A stretch of 19,497 nt of DNA from Proteobacteria bacterium UBA2996. GTDB taxonomy: Bacteria; Pseudomonadota; Gammaproteobacteria; Arenicellales; UBA868. The stretch is taken from contig DDZY01000192.1 of the NCBI GenBank assembly GCA_002346525.1, forward strand, positions 1 through 19,497, in the 5' to 3' direction. Under the pieces are notes generated by a model. That model was not told where the DNA came from. It saw only the letters and a list, made by a program, of their open reading frames with translations, and did not search any database. Shown here piece by piece: positions 8,255-15,872 of the stretch (positions are counted from its first letter, which is position 1; each line of letters begins with the position of its first letter). The position numbers and the translations under genes were made by a program.

Positions 8255-9136
8255 ATGGCAAAAAGAATTGACGGTAAGGCTTTTGCACAGAGCCTGCGAG
8301 AGCGTGTGGGTGAGGTAGTGAGCCGCCTGCAGCACGATCATGGGCTCACCCCCGGCCTGGCTGTTGTGCTGGTAGGGGAGGATCCGGCGAGTCAGGTCTA
8401 TGTGCGCAACAAGGGTAAGCAGACCGTCGAGGCCGGCATGAAATCCCTTGAGCATAAGCTTCCGGACACCACGAGCGAAACCGAGCTGTTGGGCCTGATC
8501 GATCAATTGAACGCGGATCCTGATGTTCACGGTATCCTGGTGCAGTTGCCGCTGCCGGATCAGATTGATTCCCACGCCGTCATCAACGCCATCAATCCTG
8601 ATAAAGACGTGGACGGCTTCCATCTCATCAACGTGGGTCGGTTATCTACCGGTGCCTCGGGTCTGGTGCCGTGCACTCCGTTGGGCTGTCTGATGCTTCT
8701 GAAAGACGAGTTGGGAGATCTCTCCGGAAAGAATGCGGTTGTGGTGGGACGGTCGAATATTGTCGGCAAGCCGATGGCCGCTTTGATGCTTGCAGAAAGC
8801 TGTACGGTGACGATTGCCCACTCGCGGACCCAAGATCTGGCGGAAGTCTGTCTTGAGGCCGATATCCTGGTTGCAGCGGTTGGCCGTCCGGAAATGATTC
8901 CGGGAGACTGGGTCAAGCCTGGCGCGACGGTGATTGATGTCGGAATCAACCGGATCGAAGGAGAGGAAGGCAAGACCCGACTGGTAGGAGACGTGGACTA
9001 TGCATCTGCAGAAGCTGTCGCGGGCGCGATCACCCCGGTGCCGGGCGGTGTTGGTCCGATGACGATTGCGTGTCTGCTGCGCAATACCGTTCAGGCAGCC
9101 TGTGCAGCCAACGGGATTACGTTTGACCTCGACTAG
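8255..9136 (+). CDS. folD: Bifunctional methylenetetrahydrofolate dehydrogenase / methenyltetrahydrofolate cyclohydrolase
   Basis: Interconverts 5,10-methylene-THF, 5,10-methenyl-THF and 10-formyl-THF with NADP(H); cytoplasmic. The 293-residue protein has the catalytic tyrosine and lysine in VYVRNKGK (Y49, K53), the GILVQLPLP loop (about 94-102), DKDVDGFH (116-123), the Rossmann motif GRSNIVGKP (about 165-173) and the C-terminal PVPGGVGPMT signature. The start has AGGAG 7 bases before ATG. It lies 14 bases after fdh1A on the same strand, so it is almost certainly in that operon, linking folate-bound C1 units with formate oxidation. The wording of several blocks (YVRNKGKQTVEAGMKS, HKLP, VAAVGRPEMIPGDWVKPG) resembles alphaproteobacterial FolD more than the enterobacterial one, which suggests the operon was acquired as a unit; this is inference from memory of the families. 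Confidence 0.95.
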   Translation: MAKRIDGKAFAQSLRERVGEVVSRLQHDHGLTPGLAVVLVGEDPASQVYVRNKGKQTVEAGMKSLEHKLPDTTSETELLGLIDQLNADPDVHGILVQLPLPDQIDSHAVINAINPDKDVDGFHLINVGRLSTGASGLVPCTPLGCLMLLKDELGDLSGKNAVVVGRSNIVGKPMAALMLAESCTVTIAHSRTQDLAEVCLEADILVAAVGRPEMIPGDWVKPGATVIDVGINRIEGEEGKTRLVGDVDYASAEAVAGAITPVPGGVGPMTIACLLRNTVQAACAANGITFDLD

Positions 9137-9177
9137 GCCACGATCCAGCTAAAAGGGCTTGGGCACCGATCCGGTGC

Positions 9178-12100
9178 TCAATGAAAATCCCGACTCCGGA
9201 TCGTAGGGCGGCCCAGCATGGCTGTGTAATCTTTCAGATGATGGGCAATCACATGGATCACCTGACCCTCTCGCTGAACCCGACCCTGTACGCCGAGCAA
9301 CTGTGAACCCACGAGCGCCTGGTGCTGTTGTTCTGCCAGACGCTGCCAGACCACTAGGTTGATATTGCCGGTTTCATCCTCGAGTGTCACAAAGGTCACA
9401 TTGTTGGCGCTCGAAGGTCTTTGCCGTGCTGTAACAATGCCGGCAGTGTGTATGTAATATCCGTGCTGCGACCGGCCTACATCCGCGCTGGTGATGACGC
9501 CGAGGGTCTTTAACTGCTGGCGCAAAAGTGCCAAGGGATGCGGACCCAGTGTCAGACCGGTACTGGCGTAATCGGCACAGACCGATTCGCCCGCGTGTGG
9601 CGCACGCAGCATGGGTACCGCCTCTTGGATTCGGGGTGAGGGGAAAACGGGGGATGGCTTCTCAATTCCTCCGGCCGCCCATGCCGCCTGACGGCGGTGG
9701 CTATGGATCAGAGCGGATAAAGCATCTGCGTCAGCCAGGGCCTGAAGGTCTCCTTTGTCCAACCTGGCGCGGTGGGCAAGATCTTCAAGGTCGGTAAAAG
9801 GCCGATGCGCCCGGGCATCTGTCAGGCGCAGGGCACCAGCCCGGCTGAGATGCTTCACTCGGTTGAATCCAAGACGCAAGGCCAGGCTTTTGTCGGTCGA
9901 TTCGATAGTACAGTCCCATTCGCTTTTTGTGACATCCACCGGTCGGATACTGACGCCGTGGCGGCGTGCATCCTGTACCAGTTGTGAGGGTGAATAAAAG
10001 CCCATGGGCTGACTATTCAAAAGTGCGCAGGTGAATATTGCGGGTTCATGGCATTTGAACCAGGCAGATACATATACCATCAACGCAAAACTGGCCGCAT
10101 GGGATTCAGGAAAACCGTATTCACCAAATCCCAGAATCTGCTGATAGATGCGTTTTGCAAAATCTTCAGCGTAACCCCGTTCACGCATGCCCTGTATCAG
10201 CCGTTCCTCATAATGACCGAGTCCGCCGTGACGCTTCCAGGCTGCCATATCCCGCCGTAAGCCATCCGCCTCACCGGGCGTGAATCCGGCTGCCACCATA
10301 GCGAGTTTGATGACCTGCTCCTGAAAGATCGGGACCCCCAGGGTTCTTTCCAGCACCTCCTGGACCGCCTGGCTGGGATAGGAAACAGCCTCTTCGCCGT
10401 TACGTCTCCTGAGATAAGGATGCACCATGTCTCCCTGGATCGGCCCCGGTCGGACAATAGCCACCTCAATGACCAGATCATAAAAGCAGCGCGGCCGCAG
10501 ACGGGGCAGCATGGCCATCTGCGCACGTGATTCGATCTGAAAGACGCCTACCGTATCGGCATTGCTGATCATCCGGTAAACCTGAGGGTCTTCTGCTGGC
10601 ACGGTCGCCATAGTCATCGGAATGCCCCGATGCTTTTGCAGGAGATCAAACGCGCGGTGAATCGCACTCAGCATGCCCAGCGCCAGACAGTCGACTTTAA
10701 GCAGCCCAAGAATGTCGATATCGGTTTTATCCCACTGGATGACGGTGCGCTCCGCCATGGCAGCATTTTCGATAGGCACCAGGTCGCACAGAGGTTCCTG
10801 AGAAATCACAAATCCTCCGGAATGCTGTGACAGATGGCGGGGAAAGCCGATCAGTTGCTGTACAAGTTCCAGCACTCGAAAAAGGAGCGGGGCTTTGGGG
10901 TCAAGACCGATCTCCCGTACCCGCTCGGGAATGACCTGATTGTTCTGCCACCAGATACGGTTTCCAGCGAGGCGTTCAATCTGGTCCTGTGACAATCCCA
11001 GCGCCCGCCCCACGTCGCGCACCGCACTGCGTGAGCGATAGGTAATTACCGCACTGGTCAGTGCGGCTCGGTGCCGCCCGTAACGGCGATAGACATACTG
11101 CATGACTTCCTCGCGCCGTTCGTGCTCAAAGTCCACATCAATATCCGGCGGCTCGTTACGTTCGCGCGAGACAAAGCGCTCGAACAGGATCTCCATATGT
11201 GCCGGATCGACTTCAGTAATCCCAAGCGCAAAGCACACTGCTGAGTTGGCTGCTGACCCCCGACCCTGGCAGAGAATGCCGCGGGACTTTGCAAAGCAGA
11301 CGATATCGTAGACCGTCAGGAAATAGCCCTCATAACCCAGTTCAGCAATCAGACTGAGTTCATGTGAGATCTGGCGGGTGACTTTTTCAATCGGTCCGTC
11401 TGGCCAGCGCCTGCGGATACCTGAATCGACCAATTGGCGAAGATACTGTGTGGGACTGAGATCATCCGGAGCCTGTTCGCAGGGATAGTGATAACGCAGC
11501 TCATCCAGCGAGAAGCGGCATTGATCCGCAATCCTGATGCTTTCATCCAGAAGAGGGCGCCGATAAATGTGCTCCAGGATGGATTGGGTTCTGAGATGGC
11601 GCTCCGCATTGGGTGCAAGTGTATGCCGGATATCTGCAACGGACTGCTGGCACCGGATTGCACATAGCGTGTCCTGCAGGGGCTGGCGCGCCCGGATGTG
11701 CATGTGGACATTTCCGGCAGCAACCAGGGGCACACCGGTTTGTTGCGAAACGGCCAGCAGGGATTGTGAATGAATATGGTCAGTGCCGTATTCAGGCTGC
11801 TCAAGTGTGATCCAGACGCGACCGGGCATCAGTTTCTGTATGCGCTGGGTGTGCTGCAAAACTGCCTGATACTTTAAGGATAGTGCGTTGCTGGGTGCTG
11901 GAGTAGGGTCACTTGCAATCAGCGCAAGGCAGTTCTGCAGGTGGTCCGCACAAAGATCGTCGGCATTAAGCTGGTAACAGCCCTTTTCAGAATGTCGGCG
12001 GGCAGCCGTAATCAGTCGAGTCAGTTCACGATAGCCCTGCCGGTTTATGACCAGTAGGACCAACTTGTCGCCATTGTGCAGGGTGAACTCACTGCCGATG

Positions 12101-12288
12101 ATGAGATGCAGGCCAAGTTCGCGGGCGGCAGTATGGGCCTGGACAACTCCGGCAACACTACATTCGTCGGTCAGAGCAAGTGCGCGATACCCAAGCTCAG
12201 AAGCTCTTTGCACCAGTTCACCGGGGTGGGAAGCCCCTCTTAAAAAGGTGAAATTGGACAGGCAGTGCAATTCGGCATAGCCGAACAT
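9178..12288 (-). CDS. dnaE2: Error-prone DNA polymerase III alpha-type, DnaE2 (ImuC)
   Basis: Translesion polymerase of the C family used in SOS mutagenesis. The 1036-residue length is typical of DnaE2 and shorter than DnaE1 (about 1160). It begins with a PHP domain (HCLSNFTFLRGAS, residues 8-20; ALTDECSVAG, 38-47). The palm carries the catalytic aspartates in PDIDVDF (D382, D384, D386), after the GRGSAANSAVCFALGI block (342-357) and before QWDKTDIDILGLLKVDCLALGML. An OB-fold domain occupies about the last 110 residues, which end in the DnaE2-typical SRDFH tail. No imuA or imuB is adjacent, although the three usually form a cassette. A LexA-box palindrome ends five bases upstream of the ATG, so SOS control is likely. 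Only a weak Shine-Dalgarno (GGA inside the palindrome arm) precedes the start. The gene converges on folD. Confidence 0.95.
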   Translation of the reverse strand: MFGYAELHCLSNFTFLRGASHPGELVQRASELGYRALALTDECSVAGVVQAHTAARELGLHLIIGSEFTLHNGDKLVLLVINRQGYRELTRLITAARRHSEKGCYQLNADDLCADHLQNCLALIASDPTPAPSNALSLKYQAVLQHTQRIQKLMPGRVWITLEQPEYGTDHIHSQSLLAVSQQTGVPLVAAGNVHMHIRARQPLQDTLCAIRCQQSVADIRHTLAPNAERHLRTQSILEHIYRRPLLDESIRIADQCRFSLDELRYHYPCEQAPDDLSPTQYLRQLVDSGIRRRWPDGPIEKVTRQISHELSLIAELGYEGYFLTVYDIVCFAKSRGILCQGRGSAANSAVCFALGITEVDPAHMEILFERFVSRERNEPPDIDVDFEHERREEVMQYVYRRYGRHRAALTSAVITYRSRSAVRDVGRALGLSQDQIERLAGNRIWWQNNQVIPERVREIGLDPKAPLLFRVLELVQQLIGFPRHLSQHSGGFVISQEPLCDLVPIENAAMAERTVIQWDKTDIDILGLLKVDCLALGMLSAIHRAFDLLQKHRGIPMTMATVPAEDPQVYRMISNADTVGVFQIESRAQMAMLPRLRPRCFYDLVIEVAIVRPGPIQGDMVHPYLRRRNGEEAVSYPSQAVQEVLERTLGVPIFQEQVIKLAMVAAGFTPGEADGLRRDMAAWKRHGGLGHYEERLIQGMRERGYAEDFAKRIYQQILGFGEYGFPESHAASFALMVYVSAWFKCHEPAIFTCALLNSQPMGFYSPSQLVQDARRHGVSIRPVDVTKSEWDCTIESTDKSLALRLGFNRVKHLSRAGALRLTDARAHRPFTDLEDLAHRARLDKGDLQALADADALSALIHSHRRQAAWAAGGIEKPSPVFPSPRIQEAVPMLRAPHAGESVCADYASTGLTLGPHPLALLRQQLKTLGVITSADVGRSQHGYYIHTAGIVTARQRPSSANNVTFVTLEDETGNINLVVWQRLAEQQHQALVGSQLLGVQGRVQREGQVIHVIAHHLKDYTAMLGRPTIRSRDFH

Positions 12289-12293
12289 CTTGA

Positions 12294-12333
12294 GATTCCA
12301 GTATACTGTATAAATATACAGTATACTGGAATC
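12294..12333. promoter_or_regulatory. LexA/SOS operator inside a perfect 40-bp palindrome upstream of dnaE2
   Basis: Two 19-base arms (12294-12312 and 12315-12333) are exact inverted copies around a central AA. The centre is a full SOS box, CTGT (12306-12309), eight bases, ACAG (12318-12321), with the AT-rich core typical of E. coli-type LexA sites. On each side lies the self-palindromic decamer CAGTATACTG (12299-12308 and 12319-12328), with centres exactly 20 bp apart, about two helix turns. Reading toward dnaE2, TTAAAG (complement of 12335-12340) and TATATT (complement of 12313-12318) are 16 bases apart and could be the -35 and -10 boxes, so a bound repressor would block the promoter. The LexA box is confident; the promoter boxes are inferred. 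Confidence 0.85.
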
Positions 12334-12362
12334 ACTTTAAGAGGAGTATCGAGTCATATTCC

Positions 12363-13568
12363 TTAAGCATTGGGTTTTGTTAGCCCAATAAAACTCACCC
12401 CCAAAACCGAGAGCAACGCGGCGAATCCGAAACTGGCCACCAGATTGAAGTCTCCGATTAGCCCCGCAAGGACCGCGCCCAGAGCGCCGACCCCATCAAG
12501 GACGACAAAAACAAAACCCATTGAAGTAGCCTCATGCTTGCTTGAATAATCCACCGCCATCGCAAGCACGATCGAGCGGATGGCAACGAGTATCGCCATA
12601 GCGCCTGTGAGTGAACCGATTGTGGCGAGCGGAGTGTTAAGAAAAAGGACAGAGGCAGATAGCGCTGCAGCCAGCACCGACGAAACCGCAAAAATCCCGA
12701 ATCGGCCACGGCGATCCGATAGCTGTCCGACCAGGGGTTGGCCAATCGACCCCAGCAGCATGGCAAGGGCAAACGCAATACCAGTCTCGGCGGAGCTTAA
12801 ACCGAACGCACGCTGGGAATAAAACGGCATCATCGTCATCAGGGCAATCAGGGCCATGTTGTAGGTCGCAATTCCCCCCACCAGAAGCAGACCCGTGCGG
12901 CTTCGCCACTGAGAAATAAACGCAACCAAATCACCTTTTGTGAGTGCGGTGCTGACGTGTCTGGAAGGGATCCGGCGAAACAAAAAGAAAAAGGCGGTAC
13001 CCATCAATACCGCCGGCAGCACAGATAACTGAAGAACCTGCTGCCAGTCGAGCACCGCAAGCAAAAAACCCACCATCAGGGGTGAAAACACTTCAGCCAG
13101 TGTTCCCCCGATAGCGTGGATGCCGAGCGCCTGACCCCGCTTATCGGGCATCTGGCGAACCAGCATGCCGGTGGCGATCGGGTGCCACGCGGCATCGCCC
13201 ATACCGCCAATGGCAATCAGGATGGCGAGCGACCAGAAACCGGGCGCGCCTGATGCCAGCAGGTAACCCAGGGTGACCCACCAGAAAGTCCCGAGGAGCA
13301 GCGCCCCCTGAGAGCGGACCCGGTCGGCCAGAATGCCTGCAGGGAAGTAGGCGAGCGATGCACCAATCGAATGGATGGTGAGCAAAAGCCCAATCTCGGA
13401 GGGTTTCAGCCCCAGTGCCAGACCGATCGCCGGCGCCAGCAGCCACATGGCTCCCGCCGCCCAGTCGTTCGCGAGATGCCCAAGAACACACACGCCCTGC
13501 AGTGTCTTCAGACCCAGCAGCTTTTGCGATGAATGCTGTGTTTCGCTTTGGGGATTTATGGCAGTCAT
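12363..13568 (-). CDS. MFS transporter, Fsr-like (fosmidomycin-resistance family)
   Basis: A polytopic inner-membrane protein of 401 residues from the ATG at 13568, with twelve hydrophobic segments expected for a major facilitator. The first segment begins GHLANDWAAGAMWLLAPAIG, which parallels the HxxNDxxxG start of Fsr-type exporters. ILADRVRSQGALLLG is the loop 2-3 signature, GMGDAAWHPIATGMLVRQ matches the Fsr GxxxxxxHPxA block, and SDRRGRFGIF is the second-half repeat of loop 2-3. The substrate is unknown; family members export drugs or metabolites. An in-frame TTG at 13592 would add eight residues, but ATG is preferred and neither has a convincing Shine-Dalgarno. The gene diverges from the PLP decarboxylase gene with 23 bases between starts, so the two may be linked in function or regulation, for example export of an amine, which is speculative. 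Confidence 0.88.
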   Translation of the reverse strand: MTAINPQSETQHSSQKLLGLKTLQGVCVLGHLANDWAAGAMWLLAPAIGLALGLKPSEIGLLLTIHSIGASLAYFPAGILADRVRSQGALLLGTFWWVTLGYLLASGAPGFWSLAILIAIGGMGDAAWHPIATGMLVRQMPDKRGQALGIHAIGGTLAEVFSPLMVGFLLAVLDWQQVLQLSVLPAVLMGTAFFFLFRRIPSRHVSTALTKGDLVAFISQWRSRTGLLLVGGIATYNMALIALMTMMPFYSQRAFGLSSAETGIAFALAMLLGSIGQPLVGQLSDRRGRFGIFAVSSVLAAALSASVLFLNTPLATIGSLTGAMAILVAIRSIVLAMAVDYSSKHEATSMGFVFVVLDGVGALGAVLAGLIGDFNLVASFGFAALLSVLGVSFIGLTKPNA

Positions 13569-13591
13569 TGTGTCAGAATCACGCCCACCCA

Positions 13592-14776
13592 ATGCAACCG
13601 AATCTCAACTCCGCCATGGATGCTGCTGTGCGCTCTTATACCCGCCTTCCCGTTTATGAAACCCCGGAGCAGGTGGTGGCCGATCTGCAACCGAGCTATC
13701 CGGTTTTCTGCGTTCGTCGCCACCATATCAGCGCAGTGGCGGAGGAGTTTTTGGAAGGGTTTCCGGGAGATGTTCTCTACGCGGTGAAGTGTAACCCCGA
13801 ACCGCATATGCTCGAGACTCTTTTTAAGGCGGGAATTCGCCATTTTGATACAGCCTCGCTTGCTGAGGTGGCATTGGTGGCAGAACAGTTGCCCGAGGCC
13901 AAAAGTTATTTTATGCATCCCGTGAAAAGCCGGGCGGCGATCCGCTCTGCGCATGAGGTTTACGGCGTGCGCCACTATGTTGTGGACCATGAGACAGAGC
14001 TCAACAAGATTGCCGAGATTATCCCTCCGGGCCCCGAGACGGTAATCGTGGTGCGGGTCGCCATTCATTACGAAGGCGCGGTGTATGAGCTTTCCAGTAA
14101 ATTCGGCGCGCCGGTTTCTGACGCCATTGCGCTCGGCCGGGCCGCACTGGAAAAAGGTTATCGTTATGGCGTGGCCTTTCATGTCGGCTCGCAATGTCTG
14201 GACGGCGAAGGGTTCGAGCAGGGCCTGCAGTTGGCAGACGAAGTGATTCGCGGAGTGGGCGCAGAGCCCGTGTGCGTGGACGTGGGGGGGGGATTCCCGG
14301 GTGAATACCTCAATTCCATGGGTCAGCAGATGGGGAGTTATTTTTCCAGCATCAAAAAAGGACTTTCCGGACTGTCTTTGCCCGACGACTGCCGCATAAT
14401 GTGTGAACCCGGCAGGGCATTGTGCGTCGACGGGGAGTCGTTGATTACTCAGGTCCATCTGCGAAAGGATGAAGCGCTCTACCTTAATGATGGCATGTAC
14501 GGCAGTTTTATCGAGGAGAAATACAATCTGCATCTGCCGATACGGCCGGTAGCGACGCGGGAGTTTGCCACGGAGTGCCAGGACTACACCTTGTATGGAC
14601 CGACCTGTGATTCGCTGGATATTTTTCCGCGCACAGTCAGTCTTCCGGTCGACTTTCAGGAGGGAGACTGGATTGAGTTCGACCGAATCGGCGCCTATGG
14701 CGCAGCATGCCGCACTCACTTCAACGGCTTCTTCGCCGACACCTTTGTCGAAGTGACCGGTAACTTCGGGGATTGA
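13592..14776 (+). CDS. PLP-dependent group IV decarboxylase, ornithine decarboxylase type
   Basis: Alanine-racemase-fold (type III) PLP enzyme, expected to decarboxylate ornithine (to putrescine) or a related basic amino acid. From the ATG at 13592 it has 394 residues. Visible sites: PLP lysine K66 in LYAVKCNP; H197 in FHVGSQ; the phosphate-binding GGGFPG (232-237); CEPGR (271-275); and YGPTCDSLD with C339, the cysteine that in ornithine decarboxylase is given by the partner subunit to form the active site. GPTCDSxD favours ornithine decarboxylase over diaminopimelate decarboxylase. Substrate choice between ornithine, lysine and other diamino acids is not certain. The start is unclear: ATG at 13616 is also possible, no good Shine-Dalgarno is seen, and the frame is open back to 13415 inside the opposing MFS gene. 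qorA follows 88 bases later. Confidence 0.88.
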   Translation: MQPNLNSAMDAAVRSYTRLPVYETPEQVVADLQPSYPVFCVRRHHISAVAEEFLEGFPGDVLYAVKCNPEPHMLETLFKAGIRHFDTASLAEVALVAEQLPEAKSYFMHPVKSRAAIRSAHEVYGVRHYVVDHETELNKIAEIIPPGPETVIVVRVAIHYEGAVYELSSKFGAPVSDAIALGRAALEKGYRYGVAFHVGSQCLDGEGFEQGLQLADEVIRGVGAEPVCVDVGGGFPGEYLNSMGQQMGSYFSSIKKGLSGLSLPDDCRIMCEPGRALCVDGESLITQVHLRKDEALYLNDGMYGSFIEEKYNLHLPIRPVATREFATECQDYTLYGPTCDSLDIFPRTVSLPVDFQEGDWIEFDRIGAYGAACRTHFNGFFADTFVEVTGNFGD

Positions 14777-14803
14777 AGATCGGCTTGATCAGCCGCTTAG
14801 CGG

Positions 14804-14847
14804 TATAAAATCCCAGCCCTCGAGCAGCGCCTTACATGCGAGCGCTG
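14804..14847 (+). promoter_or_regulatory. Candidate promoter and dyad upstream of qorA
   Basis: The 88-base gap before qorA holds TATAAAAT (14804-14811), a good -10-like block. It is preceded by TTGATC at 14785-14790, but the spacing to TAAAAT is only 15. Just downstream is a dyad CAGCGC (14825-14830) and GCGCTG (14842-14847) with 11 bases between. This could be an operator over the transcription start or a hairpin in the mRNA leader. AGGA at 14856-14859 is the ribosome site. Confidence 0.3.
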
Positions 14848-14864
14848 ACACCATCAGGAATATT

Positions 14865-15842
14865 ATGAATCACGTTATCAGAATCAGCCAGACTGGTGGT
14901 CCTGAGGTCATGCAGTGGGAGGCCCAGGACGTCGCGAGTCCTGGCCCGTCAGAGATCCTGTTGAGACAGACCGCAGTCGGACTCAACTATATCGATGTGT
15001 ACTTTCGGAGCGGGGTCTATCCCGCACCCCAACTGCCGTTTACGCCGGGACTTGAAGGCGCAGGTGTGGTCGAAGCTGTGGGGGAGGAGGTTACAGGACT
15101 TGCTCCAGGTGACCGCGTAGGTTACGCGGCCCCACCGCTCGGCGCATATTCACAATCGCGTTTGATGCCGGCAGATCGGGTGGTGCGCTTGCCGGAGGGG
15201 ATCGATGACCGGGTGGCGGCCGCCATGATGCTGAAGGGTATGACCGTACAGTACCTCCTGCGAAGTACTGTTGCCCTGAACGTAGGGGACACAATTCTGT
15301 TCCATGCGGCAGCTGGTGGAGTGGGATTGATCGCCTGCCAGTGGGCGAAGCATCTGGGCGTGACCATGATCGGGACTGTTGGATCAGAAGAAAAAGCGGC
15401 GCTGGCTCGGGCGCATGGGTGCGCCCACACGATCCTCTACAACGAAGAGAACTTTGTCGAGCGTGTGCAGGAACTTACCGGCGGCAGGGGAGTGGATGCG
15501 GTCTATGACTCGGTCGGTCGGGATACTTTTCATCAGAGCCTAGACTGTCTGAGGATGCGCGGAACTCTCGTGTTATTCGGGCAAAGTTCCGGCAAGGTGG
15601 AGCCTTTTGATCCGGCAATCCTGTCGGGCAAGGGTTCGCTTTTTCTTACACGACCCACACTCTTTAACTACACCGCGAGCCGAGAAGATCTGCTTCATTG
15701 TGCGACAGACCTTTTTGACGTTCTACAAAGCGGCGCCGTGAAGGCGGATATTAATCAGGAGTATCCGTTGAGCCAGGCGCAGCAGGCGCATAAGGACCTT
15801 GAGGCCAGAAAGACAACAGGCGCGACGCTGTTGTTGCCGTAG
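14865..15842 (+). CDS. qorA: NADPH:quinone oxidoreductase (zeta-crystallin type)
   Basis: Cytoplasmic zinc-free medium-chain dehydrogenase/reductase that reduces quinones with NADPH. The 325 residues compare with 327 in E. coli QorA and align along the full chain: GGPEVMQWE (11-19), GLNYIDVYFRSGVYP (39-53), PGLEGAGVVEAVG (61-73), the Rossmann glycine loop HAAAGGVGLIACQWAKHLG (147-165), AVYDSVGRDTFHQSLDCL and KGSLFLTRPTL. The zinc-binding cysteine lobe of alcohol dehydrogenases is absent, as expected for this family. AGGA lies five bases before the ATG. trpD follows after 30 bases on the same strand, and the two may share a transcript, although no pathway link is evident. Confidence 0.93.
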   Translation: MNHVIRISQTGGPEVMQWEAQDVASPGPSEILLRQTAVGLNYIDVYFRSGVYPAPQLPFTPGLEGAGVVEAVGEEVTGLAPGDRVGYAAPPLGAYSQSRLMPADRVVRLPEGIDDRVAAAMMLKGMTVQYLLRSTVALNVGDTILFHAAAGGVGLIACQWAKHLGVTMIGTVGSEEKAALARAHGCAHTILYNEENFVERVQELTGGRGVDAVYDSVGRDTFHQSLDCLRMRGTLVLFGQSSGKVEPFDPAILSGKGSLFLTRPTLFNYTASREDLLHCATDLFDVLQSGAVKADINQEYPLSQAQQAHKDLEARKTTGATLLLP

Positions 15843-15872
15843 GCAATCGTTTTCGTGGTGTAAAGTTCAGGT

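Noticed and set aside
9161..9179. Hairpin GCACCG-ATC-CGGTGC between folD and dnaE2 as a terminator
   Set aside because: The stem overlaps the dnaE2 stop codon and no T-run follows on either strand, so it is not a convincing rho-independent terminator.
13415..13591. Extended start of the decarboxylase gene at 13415
   Set aside because: The extra 59 residues lie inside the opposing MFS gene, are proline/serine-rich and match nothing in the family.
13565..14719. A 384-codon open frame on the - strand opposite the decarboxylase gene
   Set aside because: It is antisense to a gene with clear PLP-enzyme motifs, its product shows no family pattern, and it has no ribosome site. It is a by-product of GC-rich codon use.
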